Below are positions 32,358 through 40,214 of a DNA stretch of 40,214 nucleotides, in pieces; position 1 is the stretch's first letter; every line of letters starts with the position of its first letter. The stretch comes from Campylobacteraceae bacterium (lineage in GTDB: Bacteria; Campylobacterota; Campylobacteria; Campylobacterales; Campylobacteraceae). The position numbers and the translations under genes are program-made. The DNA is taken from positions 1-40,214 of the forward strand of contig JAITAB010000050.1 in assembly GCA_031284315.1 (NCBI GenBank). The letters are read 5' to 3'. A model generated the notes under the pieces. It did no database searches. It worked only from the letters and a program-made list of their open reading frames with translations, and was not told where the DNA came from.

Positions 32358-33190
32358 TGGCTTTCAATTATGACGAATATTTAAGAGTAGATAAAATGCC
32401 TACTCTTTGGTGTTGGGGCTGCGGCGACGGCGTTATTTTGAAGTCCGTCATCAGAGCGATAGAAAAAGTCGGCTGGGATATGAACGATGTGTGCGTAGTA
32501 TCAGGCATCGGCTGCAGCGGGCGTTTCAGCTCTTATATTAACTGCAATACAGTGCATACCACGCATGGGCGCGCTATAGCTTACGCTACGGGCATAAAAC
32601 TTGCCAATCCTTCAAAACATGTGATTGTTGTAACAGGAGATGGAGACGGACTTGCCATAGGCGGCAACCACACGATACATGGCTGCAGAAGAAATATAGA
32701 CCTAAATCATATATTGATAAATAATTTTATATACGGTCTTACAAACTCCCAAACTTCGCCCACAACTCCGCAGGGCATGTGGACGGTTACGGCGCAGTAC
32801 GGCAATATAGACCCGACATTTGACGCCGCAAAGCTCGCCGATGCCGCGGGAGCTACATTTGTGGCGCGCGAGAGCGTATTAGACCCCAAAAGGATAGAAA
32901 AAACGCTTGTTGAAGGTTTTGCTCATGAGGGATATTCGTTTTTTGACATATTTTCAAACTGCCATATAAATTTGGGAAGAAAAAACAAAATGGGCGAAGC
33001 GATACTGAATTTACAATGGATAGAGAGCAGAATCGTTCCCAAAAACAGATTTGAACAGCTTGGCGATGATGAGAAAAAAGGCAAATTCCCGACAGGAATT
33101 TTAAAACACGAAACCGACAAGTTAGAGTATTGCAAAGCGTATGACAAAGTCATAGAAGCGGCGCAAAACAAAACTACCGTCAAGCTTTAA
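32357..33190 (+). CDS. oorB: 2-oxoglutarate:acceptor oxidoreductase subunit beta (OorB)
   Basis: 277 aa, the thiamine diphosphate-binding subunit. LWCWGCGDG supplies cysteines for the single 4Fe-4S cluster (C19, C22); the ThDP/Mg motif runs from GDGDGLAIGGNH to the closing NN in HILINNFIYGLTNSQTSPTT. IGCSGR holds the substrate-side cysteine. The start overlaps the oorA stop by 1 nt (TAATG). Confidence 0.95.
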   Translation: MAFNYDEYLRVDKMPTLWCWGCGDGVILKSVIRAIEKVGWDMNDVCVVSGIGCSGRFSSYINCNTVHTTHGRAIAYATGIKLANPSKHVIVVTGDGDGLAIGGNHTIHGCRRNIDLNHILINNFIYGLTNSQTSPTTPQGMWTVTAQYGNIDPTFDAAKLADAAGATFVARESVLDPKRIEKTLVEGFAHEGYSFFDIFSNCHINLGRKNKMGEAILNLQWIESRIVPKNRFEQLGDDEKKGKFPTGILKHETDKLEYCKAYDKVIEAAQNKTTVKL

Positions 33191-33200
33191 GGAGAGTCTC

Positions 33201-33755
33201 ATGGAAAGACAATTACGATTTGTTGGAGTCGGCGGACAGGGCGTTATACTGGCGGGAGAGATTTTGGCTCATGCGAAGATAGAAGAGGGCGGTTACGGCG
33301 TAAAAGCTTCCACATATACTTCGCAAGTGCGCGGCGGTCCCACAAAAGTGGATATTATCCTCAGCGAAAACGAAATATTTTTTCCCTACGCGAATGAAGG
33401 CGAGATAGAGTTCATGCTGGCAACCGCGCAGGTAAGCTACAATCAATTTAAAGACGGCGTGAAAGAGGGCGGCATCATAGTAGTAGAGCCAAATCTCGTA
33501 AAACCGACCGCAGAGGACAGGCAAAAGTGGAAAATTTACGAAATTCCCATTATCACGATAGCCAAAGAAGAGGTCGGCAATGTTATCACCCAATCCGTTG
33601 TCGCGCTTGCCGTTACCATAGAAATGACAAAAGTTTTAGATGCGAAGATTGTGGAAGAAGTTATGCTTTCAACAGTCCCTGAAAAGGTAAAAGAGGCAAA
33701 CAAAAAAGCTTATGGGCTTGGCATCAAATACGCCCAAAAAGCGGTTTTGGGATAA
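33201..33755 (+). CDS. oorC: 2-oxoglutarate:acceptor oxidoreductase subunit gamma (OorC)
   Basis: 184 aa OFOR gamma domain: FVGVGGQGVILAGEILAHA at the N-terminus and YTSQVRGGPTKVDIILS, both typical. AAGGAG lies 7 nt before the ATG. It closes the icd-oor run; a strong terminator follows 16 nt after the stop. Confidence 0.94.
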   Translation: MERQLRFVGVGGQGVILAGEILAHAKIEEGGYGVKASTYTSQVRGGPTKVDIILSENEIFFPYANEGEIEFMLATAQVSYNQFKDGVKEGGIIVVEPNLVKPTAEDRQKWKIYEIPIITIAKEEVGNVITQSVVALAVTIEMTKVLDAKIVEEVMLSTVPEKVKEANKKAYGLGIKYAQKAVLG

Positions 33756-33770
33756 AAGATATTAAAAGAG

Positions 33771-33799
33771 GAGCGGCACTGCATATACCGCTCTTTTTT
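33771..33799 (+). terminator. Rho-independent terminator after oorC
   Basis: GAGCGG (33771-33776) and CCGCTC (33788-33793) form a 6-bp stem with an 11-nt loop, followed at once by TTTTTT (33794-33799). Confidence 0.85.
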
Positions 33800-34319
33800 G
33801 CTATTTTTATGGGTAAGATTTTAGGGCGCTTTTCAAATATTCAAAAATATCTGTTTTTTAACGGATAAAACACTTTCTTCGTCATTGCAAGCGTCAGCGC
33901 TGCAATCCAGAAAATACTTTTTGTCATAAATCCTCTTTCGTCATTCCCGTGCAGGCAGAAATCCAAAGAGCAATAGATACCCGCTTTTTTCGCGAGTATG
34001 ACATATAATTGTCATTGATGGAGCGTCACGGCTTATTTGATTGATTGGCGAGTATGATGGAACGATAAAAATAACAGAAAATGTAAGTATTTTTTGCAAG
34101 TAATTTGCTTATAAAAATCCAAATTTTATATTCTATCACGCGTTCTGAACGGTTCGCATGTAAGAAAAGTTATTTAAAGCAGGAGAGAAATTCTCCCCGC
34201 TAAGTTTTTAAATTAAGTCTGCAAAATTTGACATGCGCCAAGATACCGCCTGCAAAATTGCAACATGTAAGCCTCGCCGTTTCAAGCTTTTACGGCTGTA
34301 TGCGCACTGCGCTTGAAAT
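33800..34319. repeat. ~0.5 kb gene-free gap with decayed palindromic repeats
   Basis: No ORF of note between two convergent transcripts. A family B palindrome is at 33880-33910 (CGTCATTGCAAGCG ... CGCTGCAATCCAG), a family A copy with mismatches at 33939-33967 (CGTCATTCCCGTG ... AGAAATCCA), and a very degraded family A copy at 33980-34002 (CCCGCTTTTTTCGCGAGTATGAC). An imperfect direct repeat (CTGCAAAATTTGACATG and CTGCAAAATTGCAACATG) lies at ~34218-34267. TTTCAAGC (34280-34287) and GCTTGAAA (34311-34318) are inverted copies directly after the ppa stop on the minus strand, without a T-run, so a terminator there is doubtful. Confidence 0.6.
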
Positions 34320-34841
34320 TTAACCTTTATAGTTTTTGATAGCCGCGTCCAAAAGTTTTGCCGCTTCCTCTTTGCCTGCAAAACCTTTTAATTTGACCCA
34401 TTTATTCGGCTCTAACATTTTATATGTTTCAAAAAAGTTTTTGATACGGTTCAAAACCGCTTTTGGCAAATCCTCATAAGTCGCGATATTTTCATAATCA
34501 GGGTCTATTTTACTTGTAGGAACAGCCAAAAGTTTCTCATCAACGCCGCTTTCGTCTTCCATCAGCAAAACGCCTATAAGCCTGCATGGTATGACCGAGC
34601 CTGCCTGCAAAGGGTTTGTATTGACTACCAAAATATCCACAGGGTCGCCGTCGTTGGCTAATGTCTGCGGCACAAAACCGTAATTGGCAGGATAAAACAC
34701 GGATGAGTATAAAACTCTATCAACAAATACCGCGCCGCTCTCCTTATCAAGTTCGTATTTGATATGCGAACCATAAGGTATCTCTATGAGAGCATTTACC
34801 TTTTCAGGGTTTGCTCCTGCGGGAATTTTACTTAAATCCAT
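34320..34841 (-). CDS. ppa: Inorganic pyrophosphatase (family I)
   Basis: 173 aa soluble Mg2+-dependent pyrophosphatase that pulls biosynthetic reactions forward by hydrolysing PPi. The family signature NDGDPVDILVV with the metal-binding aspartates is intact, as are IEIPYGSHIKYELDKESG, YPANYGFVPQTL and KIDPDYENI. It lies 9 nt after adk on the minus strand and ends the aspS-adk-ppa group. Confidence 0.95.
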   Translation of the reverse strand: MDLSKIPAGANPEKVNALIEIPYGSHIKYELDKESGAVFVDRVLYSSVFYPANYGFVPQTLANDGDPVDILVVNTNPLQAGSVIPCRLIGVLLMEDESGVDEKLLAVPTSKIDPDYENIATYEDLPKAVLNRIKNFFETYKMLEPNKWVKLKGFAGKEEAAKLLDAAIKNYKG

Positions 34842-34850
34842 TCTTTCTCC

Positions 34851-35423
34851 TTAAATTCTTGTTTTTATAAAATTTTCCATATCTTTTACGATACTGTCTA
34901 TATCTCTTTCGCCGTTGATTTTTTGCAGCGCCCTTTTGGTCGTGTAAAAACTCTGTATCGCGCCAAGCGGTTCTATGTAAACTCTCATGCGGTTATTAAA
35001 AACTCTTTCGTTATCATCTGCTCCGCGTGCGCGTCCAAGTACTCTGTCTTTGGCGGTTTGTTCGCTGACAGTAACTTCTATAACGCTTATAAGCCGTATG
35101 GATTTTTCATCTTTCAAAATTTCGTCAAGCTTTTTCATTTGCTCCACAGAACGCGGATAGCCGTCAAGCAAAATGACATCTTTCGGGCTGTTTTTGATAG
35201 CGGCGATGATAGTATCCACAACTATATCAAGCGGCACCAAATTGCCCTGAGATATGTAATCCTCAATCGTTTTTCCAAGTTCGCTTTCGCTTTCGCTCTC
35301 CGCACGCAATAGCTCTCCTGTGGAAAAATGGGCGATTTTGTCGCTGTTATTTTGTGCGATGATACTTGCGTCTGTCGTTTTGCCGCTGCCGGGCGCTCCT
35401 ATGATTAAAAAAAGTTTTTTCAT
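34851..35423 (-). CDS. adk: Adenylate kinase (short form)
   Basis: 190 aa: P-loop GAPGSGKT (9-16), the NMP-binding [10 protein letters not shown], the [10 protein letters not shown] segment and the conserved arginines in [20 protein letters not shown]. The LID is the short type without a zinc site. It interconverts ATP + AMP and 2 ADP. The ATG follows the aspS TAG with no gap, so the two are translationally linked. Confidence 0.95.
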   Translation of the reverse strand: MKKLFLIIGAPGSGKTTDASIIAQNNSDKIAHFSTGELLRAESESESELGKTIEDYISQGNLVPLDIVVDTIIAAIKNSPKDVILLDGYPRSVEQMKKLDEILKDEKSIRLISVIEVTVSEQTAKDRVLGRARGADDNERVFNNRMRVYIEPLGAIQSFYTTKRALQKINGERDIDSIVKDMENFIKTRI

Positions 35424-37175
35424 CTATTTTTCCTTCTTATCACGAATTTTTATGCCAAGTTCACGAAGCTGTTCCAAAGAAACCGCACTTGGAGCCTGCG
35501 TCAGAGGACATTGCGCACGCTGCGTTTTTGGAAACGCTATAACGTCTCTAATACTGCCGCTTTTGGTAAGCAGCATGATAAGCCTGTCAAAACCTATGGC
35601 AATTCCTCCATGCGGAGGCGCGCCGAATTTCAAGGCGTCAAGCAAAAACGAAAATTTATCCTCCGCTTCCTCTTTTGAAATGCCAAGTATCTTAAAGACT
35701 TTCTCCTGTATCTCTTTTTTGTGTATTCTGATGCTTCCGCCGCCAAGCTCAACGCCGTTTAGCACCACGTCATGCGCGATAGAAGTTATATCTTCAAGCT
35801 CATGCGCGTCTATATTGCGCGGCATTGTGAAAGGGTGGTGCATGGCTTTGATTTTCCCCTCTTCAACTTCAAACATTTCAAAATCAAGCACCCATAAAAA
35901 GTTAAATTCATTCGGATTCGCAAGATTTAGCCTGTTTGCTATCTCAATTCTAAGCCGTCCCATGTAGTCAAGCACGCTCTTTTTCGCGCCCGCGCCGAAA
36001 AATACTATATCGCCGGCTTCCAAATTTGTTCTTTTGACAAGTTCGCCGATTGATTTTTCGCTCATAAATTTAAGAAGCGGTCCTTTTATGCCGTCCTCTT
36101 TCATTTGAAAATATCCGAGTCCTTTTGCGCCGAATTTTATCACAAACTCTTCAAGTTCTTTGAGATGTTTTCTTGAAAAAAGCGTGTCGCCCTGCGGAAC
36201 TTTGAGCGCTTTTATGCGGTTTTTTTTGGTATCTTTGGCTATGGAGCTGAAAACTTCGTTTGATGAGTCCAAAAACAAATCGGCAGCTTCAACCATATGC
36301 AAGCCGTATCTCAAATCAGGCTTGTCGGAGCCGTAAGTCTCCATAGCCTCTTTGAAACTCATTCTTAAAAACGGAGTTTTTATCTCATGTCCGCATGCGG
36401 CAAAAATTGACTTTAAGAGTTTTTCAGCGGCGTTTAAAATATCTTCCTGCTCGCAAAAACTCATTTCAACATCTATCTGCGTAAACTCAGGCTGTCTGTC
36501 GGCTCTCAAATCCTCGTCTCTAAAACATTTAGCTATCTGAAAATATCTGTCAAATCCCGAACACATGAGCAATTGCTTAAAAAGCTGCGGAGATTGGGGC
36601 AGGGCGTAAAATTCGCCGTTGTATATGCGGCTCGGCACTAAATAATCCCTCGCTCCCTCAGGCGTAGCTTTCGTCAAAATCGGAGTTTCCACCTCCAAAA
36701 AGCCAAGTTCGTCAAGCGCGTTTCTTGCCGCTACCGCCGCTTTGCTTCGCAGTTTGAAAATCTCATATGATTTTGGATTTCTAAGGTCTAAAAATCTATA
36801 TTTAAGCCGCACTTCTTCGCCGACATTTGGGTCTGATATGACAAACGGAAGCGGTTCGCTTGCATTTTCTATAACAAGTTCTTTAACTACGACTTCAATT
36901 TTGCCTGTTTTTAACTTCGGATTTGTCAAGCCTTCGCCTCTCAATCTCACCTTTCCTGTGGCTTTGAGGACATATTCGTCTCTGACGCTTGAAGCTGTTT
37001 TATGAGCGTTTGCGCTGTCTTTCGGGTCGCAGACAAGCTGTATAAGTCCCGTGTTATCGCGCAAATCTATAAATATAACGCCGCCGTGGTCTCTGTAACT
37101 GTTCACCCAGCCGCAAAGCGTAACTTCGCGTCCCAAATCATTTTCGTTTATATGCGTACAATAGTGGCTTCTCAA
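35424..37175 (-). CDS. aspS: Aspartyl-tRNA synthetase, probably non-discriminating (Asp/Asn)
   Basis: 583 aa class II synthetase of bacterial type: N-terminal OB anticodon-binding domain ([20 protein letters not shown]), motif 2 [23 protein letters not shown], a GAD insertion domain (~280-410) and motif 3 [15 protein letters not shown]30 in YRDHGG is at the position where studied discriminating enzymes have Leu and the non-discriminating Pseudomonas enzyme has His, so this enzyme probably also charges tRNA-Asn for later amidation by GatCAB, as in H. pylori. That is an inference; no gat genes or asnS are in the window. Confidence 0.95.
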   Translation of the reverse strand: MRSHYCTHINENDLGREVTLCGWVNSYRDHGGVIFIDLRDNTGLIQLVCDPKDSANAHKTASSVRDEYVLKATGKVRLRGEGLTNPKLKTGKIEVVVKELVIENASEPLPFVISDPNVGEEVRLKYRFLDLRNPKSYEIFKLRSKAAVAARNALDELGFLEVETPILTKATPEGARDYLVPSRIYNGEFYALPQSPQLFKQLLMCSGFDRYFQIAKCFRDEDLRADRQPEFTQIDVEMSFCEQEDILNAAEKLLKSIFAACGHEIKTPFLRMSFKEAMETYGSDKPDLRYGLHMVEAADLFLDSSNEVFSSIAKDTKKNRIKALKVPQGDTLFSRKHLKELEEFVIKFGAKGLGYFQMKEDGIKGPLLKFMSEKSIGELVKRTNLEAGDIVFFGAGAKKSVLDYMGRLRIEIANRLNLANPNEFNFLWVLDFEMFEVEEGKIKAMHHPFTMPRNIDAHELEDITSIAHDVVLNGVELGGGSIRIHKKEIQEKVFKILGISKEEAEDKFSFLLDALKFGAPPHGGIAIGFDRLIMLLTKSGSIRDVIAFPKTQRAQCPLTQAPSAVSLEQLRELGIKIRDKKEK

Positions 37176-37319
37176 AACTATTCCTTATAATTTTTAAAAG
37201 GCTGATAGTATATCAAACCCTTTCTTTAAGACTGCTAATTTTCTCGCATGCAAAGATAGACTTGTAATTTATAGCTAAACAAAAAAATGGTAATATTTGC
37301 ATTTTAAATAAGGGTTTTG
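37176..37319. promoter_or_regulatory. Divergent promoter region between aspS and the TrmN6-like gene
   Basis: 144 nt, AT-rich, without an ORF. TAATAT at 37291-37296 is a possible -10 for the + strand gene, ~25 nt before its ATG. I see no clear motif for aspS. Confidence 0.3.
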
Positions 37320-38012
37320 ATGAATTTTTATCAATATAAAGACGGATACAGATACACAAGCGATGTTATGTTTTTGTATGATTTTGCACGCATTTTGCGG
37401 CTAAGCGGCGATGTGCTTGACATTGGCTGCGGATGCGGCATTTTGGGACTTTTACTAAAGCGCGATTTTCCTTCTATTGGACTTACTATGATAGATATTC
37501 AAGAAGAGCATATCTTTTTGGCTGATAAAAATATAAATTCAAACGCTTTGGGGGCGGAGCTTATTTTGGGCGATTTTGCCGAATATGAATTTAACAAAAA
37601 GTTTGATTTTATCGTTTCAAATCCGCCGTTTTATCATGAACGCACAAAAAAGAGTGAAGATAAAAGGCTTTTGATGAGCCGTTATGCCGATTTTTTGCCG
37701 CTAAAAGCCCTTTTTTGCGCAGTTTTTAAAAATCTAAAAGAGAAAGGCTCTTTTGTTTTTTGTTATGACGCAAGGCAGATAGAGGATATATTTGCCGCAT
37801 CCGTAAATGCAAAAATGAAAATCTGCGATATATGCCTTGTCCACCCAAAAGATGATAAAGAGGCGCTTTTGGTACTCGTTCATGCAAAGAAAAATTCAAA
37901 ATCATGCGCGAAAATCCACCCGCCGATATTTGTCTTTGAAAATGGAATTTACACGAAAAAAGCCAAAGATATTTTTCAAAAAGCCGACAGCAGGAGCGTG
38001 GATTGCGAATAA
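37320..38012 (+). CDS. Class I SAM-dependent methyltransferase, TrmN6/YfiC-like
   Basis: 230 aa from the ATG at 37320 with AGGG upstream; a TTG one codon earlier is in frame. It has a Rossmann MTase fold: motif I LDIGCGCGILGL (33-44), acidic strand 2 IDIQEEHIFLADKN, and the N6-amino methylase motif NPPFY (101-105). The N-terminal FYQYKDGYRYTSDVMFLYDF is the pattern of tRNA1(Val) (adenine-37-N6)-methyltransferase (Q-x5-Y/F, then D-x3-L). The tRNA target is inferred from that family. It is divergent from aspS across a ~145 nt gap and overlaps the next gene by 10 nt. Confidence 0.82.
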   Translation: MNFYQYKDGYRYTSDVMFLYDFARILRLSGDVLDIGCGCGILGLLLKRDFPSIGLTMIDIQEEHIFLADKNINSNALGAELILGDFAEYEFNKKFDFIVSNPPFYHERTKKSEDKRLLMSRYADFLPLKALFCAVFKNLKEKGSFVFCYDARQIEDIFAASVNAKMKICDICLVHPKDDKEALLVLVHAKKNSKSCAKIHPPIFVFENGIYTKKAKDIFQKADSRSVDCE

Positions 38013-38380
38013 TCAAACAGGACGGATTTAATTACGCTTTTGATGCGGACGCATGCATGAGCTGCAAAGGCAAATGCTGTACGGGTAAAAGCGGATATAT
38101 TTGGGTAAAAAAAGAGGAAATTTTAACTCTCGCAGCGGATTTAAAGATAAAAGATGAAGATTTTGTACTACAATATCTTTCCAAAGTCGGTTTTCGCTAT
38201 ACTCTCAAAGAGATACCGTTTCAAAACGGTTTTGCATGCATACTGTTTGATACCGAAAAATACGGCTGCAAAGCTTATGACGCGAGACCTTCGCAGTGCA
38301 GAAGTTTCCCGTTTTGGGACTATTTTAAACATGGACAAAAGGAGTTGGAAGAAGAATGTACAGGTATATTGCCGCTATAA
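38003..38380 (+). CDS. YkgJ/UPF0153 family CxxCxxxCC protein
   Basis: A 125 aa cytosolic protein starting with TTG inside the preceding gene. The N-terminal cluster C18-x2-C21-x3-C25-C26 plus C79, C89 and C99 (YGCKAYDARPSQCRSFPFW) form the Zn/Fe-binding signature of the CxxCxxCC family; the spacing of the first cluster is one residue longer than the family name implies. The biochemical role is unknown. The 3' end overlaps the TPR gene by 25 nt. From memory, C. jejuni has an equivalent protein in the same interval before trpC. Confidence 0.85.
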   Translation: MRIIKQDGFNYAFDADACMSCKGKCCTGKSGYIWVKKEEILTLAADLKIKDEDFVLQYLSKVGFRYTLKEIPFQNGFACILFDTEKYGCKAYDARPSQCRSFPFWDYFKHGQKELEEECTGILPL

Positions 38381-39621
38381 TTTTACTGCTTGCTTTATGC
38401 GGAAGCGTTTTTGCGGACGAAATTAACAGCAGTACTAAACAAAAAATATTCGAGAGCGAAGACGTATTGATATTGACGGCGTTAGATGCGCAGAGTTTGG
38501 GCGACAATAACGCTTCCGCCGCTATTTATAAAGAACTTTACAAAAAAACAGACAATAAAATATATCTGAAAAAATCAGTGCAGCTGTTTTTATCTACCGA
38601 CAATTGGAAAGAGAGCGAAGAGTTGATAAAAATTGGGCTTGAAAAGTACCATGAAGACAGCGATTACGAGCGTTTTTACATAATATACGCTATCCGCAGC
38701 GGCAATGTAACTTTAGCGCTTGAACGCGCAGAAGATTTTGCAAAACGCGAAAAAAACGCGCAAAATATCCAACTTGTCGGTTCCATATATATATATCAAC
38801 AGCAGTACGACATGGCTTTGAAATATTTTGAGAGCGCGTACAATCTTACTCCAAACGAGCAGACGCTGATTCAAATAGCGGATTTGTATATCAAACTAAA
38901 TCAAGTCAATAACGCAATAGCACAGCTTGAAACTTACGCGAGGCTAAACGGCTGCACAAAGCTTGTGTGTTATAAATTGATAGATATTTACGGCAGGCAA
39001 AAAAATATAGACGGGCTTTTGAACGCATATAAAAAGCTTTATGCGGCTTTCAAAAACGAGGAAGAGTCTCAGAAAATTTTTGAGATATTGATGTTTCAAA
39101 ATAAACAAAGCGAAGCGGTAGAGTTTTTGGAAGAGAGCGGTTCAAATCAAGATACTTTATTGGAAATGTATTTTTTTCAAAAAGAGTACGATAAGGCGAT
39201 TGGCTTGGCTGAAAAGCTTTTTTTGGAGAGCAATAATGAAGAGTATATCGCAAAAACCGCGATTTACGAATATGAGAGCGCACAAAATAAAAGCGCCGTT
39301 TTGCAATCCGTATCCGAAAAATTTGAGCGCTATGTCACGGACGAAAGCGGCGCTTTGTATTTAAACTATTACGGTTATCTTTTGATAAATCATGACATAA
39401 ATATAACCAAAGGCATAGATTTGGTAGAGCGGGCGTTGAAGTTAGAGCCGGATTCTCCATATTATCAAGACTCGCTTGCATGGGGATTTTACAAGCTAAA
39501 CAGATGCGAAGAAGCGCAGGATATAATGAAAAAAGCGCTTGAAAAACTTAACGATAAAGAGGTTTTGGAACATTATGAAGCGATAAAAACATGTAAAACA
39601 AAAAGCAAAGAAGCCGAATGA
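38356..39621 (+). CDS. Exported TPR-repeat protein
   Basis: 421 aa with a signal peptide ([17 protein letters not shown], likely cleavage after A20). C15 lies in LALCGS, a poor lipobox, so a soluble or outer-membrane-associated periplasmic protein is likelier than a lipoprotein. Most of the chain is helical with tetratricopeptide-like units, for example [40 protein letters not shown] and the last, best unit [20 protein letters not shown]. The general plan resembles envelope TPR proteins of Campylobacterota; no specific function can be assigned. It overlaps trpC by 4 nt. Confidence 0.8.
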   Translation: MYRYIAAIILLLALCGSVFADEINSSTKQKIFESEDVLILTALDAQSLGDNNASAAIYKELYKKTDNKIYLKKSVQLFLSTDNWKESEELIKIGLEKYHEDSDYERFYIIYAIRSGNVTLALERAEDFAKREKNAQNIQLVGSIYIYQQQYDMALKYFESAYNLTPNEQTLIQIADLYIKLNQVNNAIAQLETYARLNGCTKLVCYKLIDIYGRQKNIDGLLNAYKKLYAAFKNEEESQKIFEILMFQNKQSEAVEFLEESGSNQDTLLEMYFFQKEYDKAIGLAEKLFLESNNEEYIAKTAIYEYESAQNKSAVLQSVSEKFERYVTDESGALYLNYYGYLLINHDINITKGIDLVERALKLEPDSPYYQDSLAWGFYKLNRCEEAQDIMKKALEKLNDKEVLEHYEAIKTCKTKSKEAE

Positions 39622-40214
39622 TACTTGATGAGATAATCAAAAAAACAAAAGAGGATTTGGATAAGCGAAAAAGCGATTTTCCGATGGAGTGGCTCGGTCG
39701 TTCTCTTGCGTACAACAATTTCGCGCCGCGCGATGTGAAGCCTTACCTTCGCGCTACAAAACAAAATCCTTACAGAATTATCGCGGAAGTAAAAAAAGCA
39801 AGCCCAAGCAAAGGCGTAATCAGGGAAGATTTTGACCCGATAAGCATAGCGCAATCCTATGAAGCGGGCGGCGCGGACGCGCTATCTATATTGACCGAGC
39901 CGCACTTTTTTCAAGGCTCGCTTGAATATTTACCGCAAATACGCCGTTTTACAGGCACGCCGCTGCTTAGGAAAGATTTTATTATTGATGAATATCAGGT
40001 TTTGGAAGCAAGCGTATATGGGGCTGATTTTATACTCTTGATAGCCAAAGCCTTAGATAAAAAAACGCTCTCGTCGCTGCTTGAATTTGCAAGAAAATTG
40101 GGGCTTGAAGCGCTTGTAGAGATACATGACAAAACAGACCTTTTAAAAGCCATCGCCGCGAGAGCCGATATCATCGGTATCAATCACAGAAATCTTGAAA
40201 CATTTCAAATGGAT
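39618..40214 (+). CDS. trpC: Indole-3-glycerol-phosphate synthase, 3'-partial
   Basis: 199 in-frame codons, open at the right edge; a full TrpC has ~260. (beta/alpha)8 barrel enzyme of tryptophan synthesis. Visible signatures: [13 protein letters not shown] with the catalytic lysine K59, [43 protein letters not shown] and [10 protein letters not shown]. The start is the ATG overlapping the TPR stop (ATGA). Stand-alone trpC away from the other trp genes agrees with C. jejuni Cj0498. Confidence 0.95.
   Translation, partial: MILDEIIKKTKEDLDKRKSDFPMEWLGRSLAYNNFAPRDVKPYLRATKQNPYRIIAEVKKASPSKGVIREDFDPISIAQSYEAGGADALSILTEPHFFQGSLEYLPQIRRFTGTPLLRKDFIIDEYQVLEASVYGADFILLIAKALDKKTLSSLLEFARKLGLEALVEIHDKTDLLKAIAARADIIGINHRNLETFQMD

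Overview
The window is a chromosomal segment of a Campylobacterota (epsilonproteobacterial) bacterium with densely packed, mostly ordinary housekeeping genes, plus a foreign-looking left end. The assignment to Campylobacterota is an inference from gene content and order: a kdsC-lptC-lptA-engB-mrdA block, a pseudouridine synthase-flpA-trmB-ftsE-ftsX-envC block beside rodA, and icd(monomeric)-mdh-sucCD-oorDABC all match orders I recall from Campylobacter, Helicobacter and relatives. Base composition is moderately AT-rich, with many 1-4 nt start/stop overlaps and frequent GTG/TTG starts.

Layout. (1) Bases 1-~768: an open reading frame encoding a eukaryotic-type cyclin, open to the left edge, abutting a hisB gene that lacks its first ~40 codons. 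This is either an assembly chimera with protist or host DNA, or an insertion that destroyed hisB. (2) ~766-5974 (+): hisB (fragment), kdsC, lptC, lptA, engB, a short N-acetylglutamate synthase, an MreD-like protein and mrdA (PBP2), tightly overlapped; this is envelope and LPS building plus cell elongation. (3) 6073-7389 (+): an SPFH/stomatin-NfeD membrane pair, followed by a terminator and a repeat-bearing gap. (4) 7775-13734 (-): pseudouridine synthase, FlpA-like lipoprotein, trmB, ftsE, ftsX, envC; the last three form the FtsEX-EnvC system that controls septal murein hydrolysis. (5) 13798-21239 (+): rodA, a CAT-anticodon tRNA, two tandem DUF945/YdgA-like proteins, nhaA and an acyl-CoA ligase. 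(6) 21240-22136: a ~0.9 kb gene-free, repeat-rich stretch. (7) 22137-25581: an AsmA/DUF3971-like protein (-) and mltG (+), whose 5' ends overlap head to head. (8) 25657-33755 (+): icd, mdh, sucC, sucD, oorD, oorA, oorB, oorC, an almost continuous TCA-cycle operon linking isocitrate to succinate via ferredoxin-dependent 2-oxoglutarate oxidoreductase. (9) 33756-34319: a terminator and more repeats. (10) 34320-37175 (-): ppa, adk, aspS. (11) 37320-40214 (+): a TrmN6-like methyltransferase, a YkgJ-type CxxCxxxCC protein, a TPR protein and trpC, which runs off the right edge.

I found no phage, transposase, CRISPR array or defence island. The one element that does not fit the bacterial chromosome is the cyclin ORF at the left end. 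The next most notable items are the short palindromic repeat families in the three larger gaps and the head-to-head coding overlap of the AsmA-like gene and mltG.
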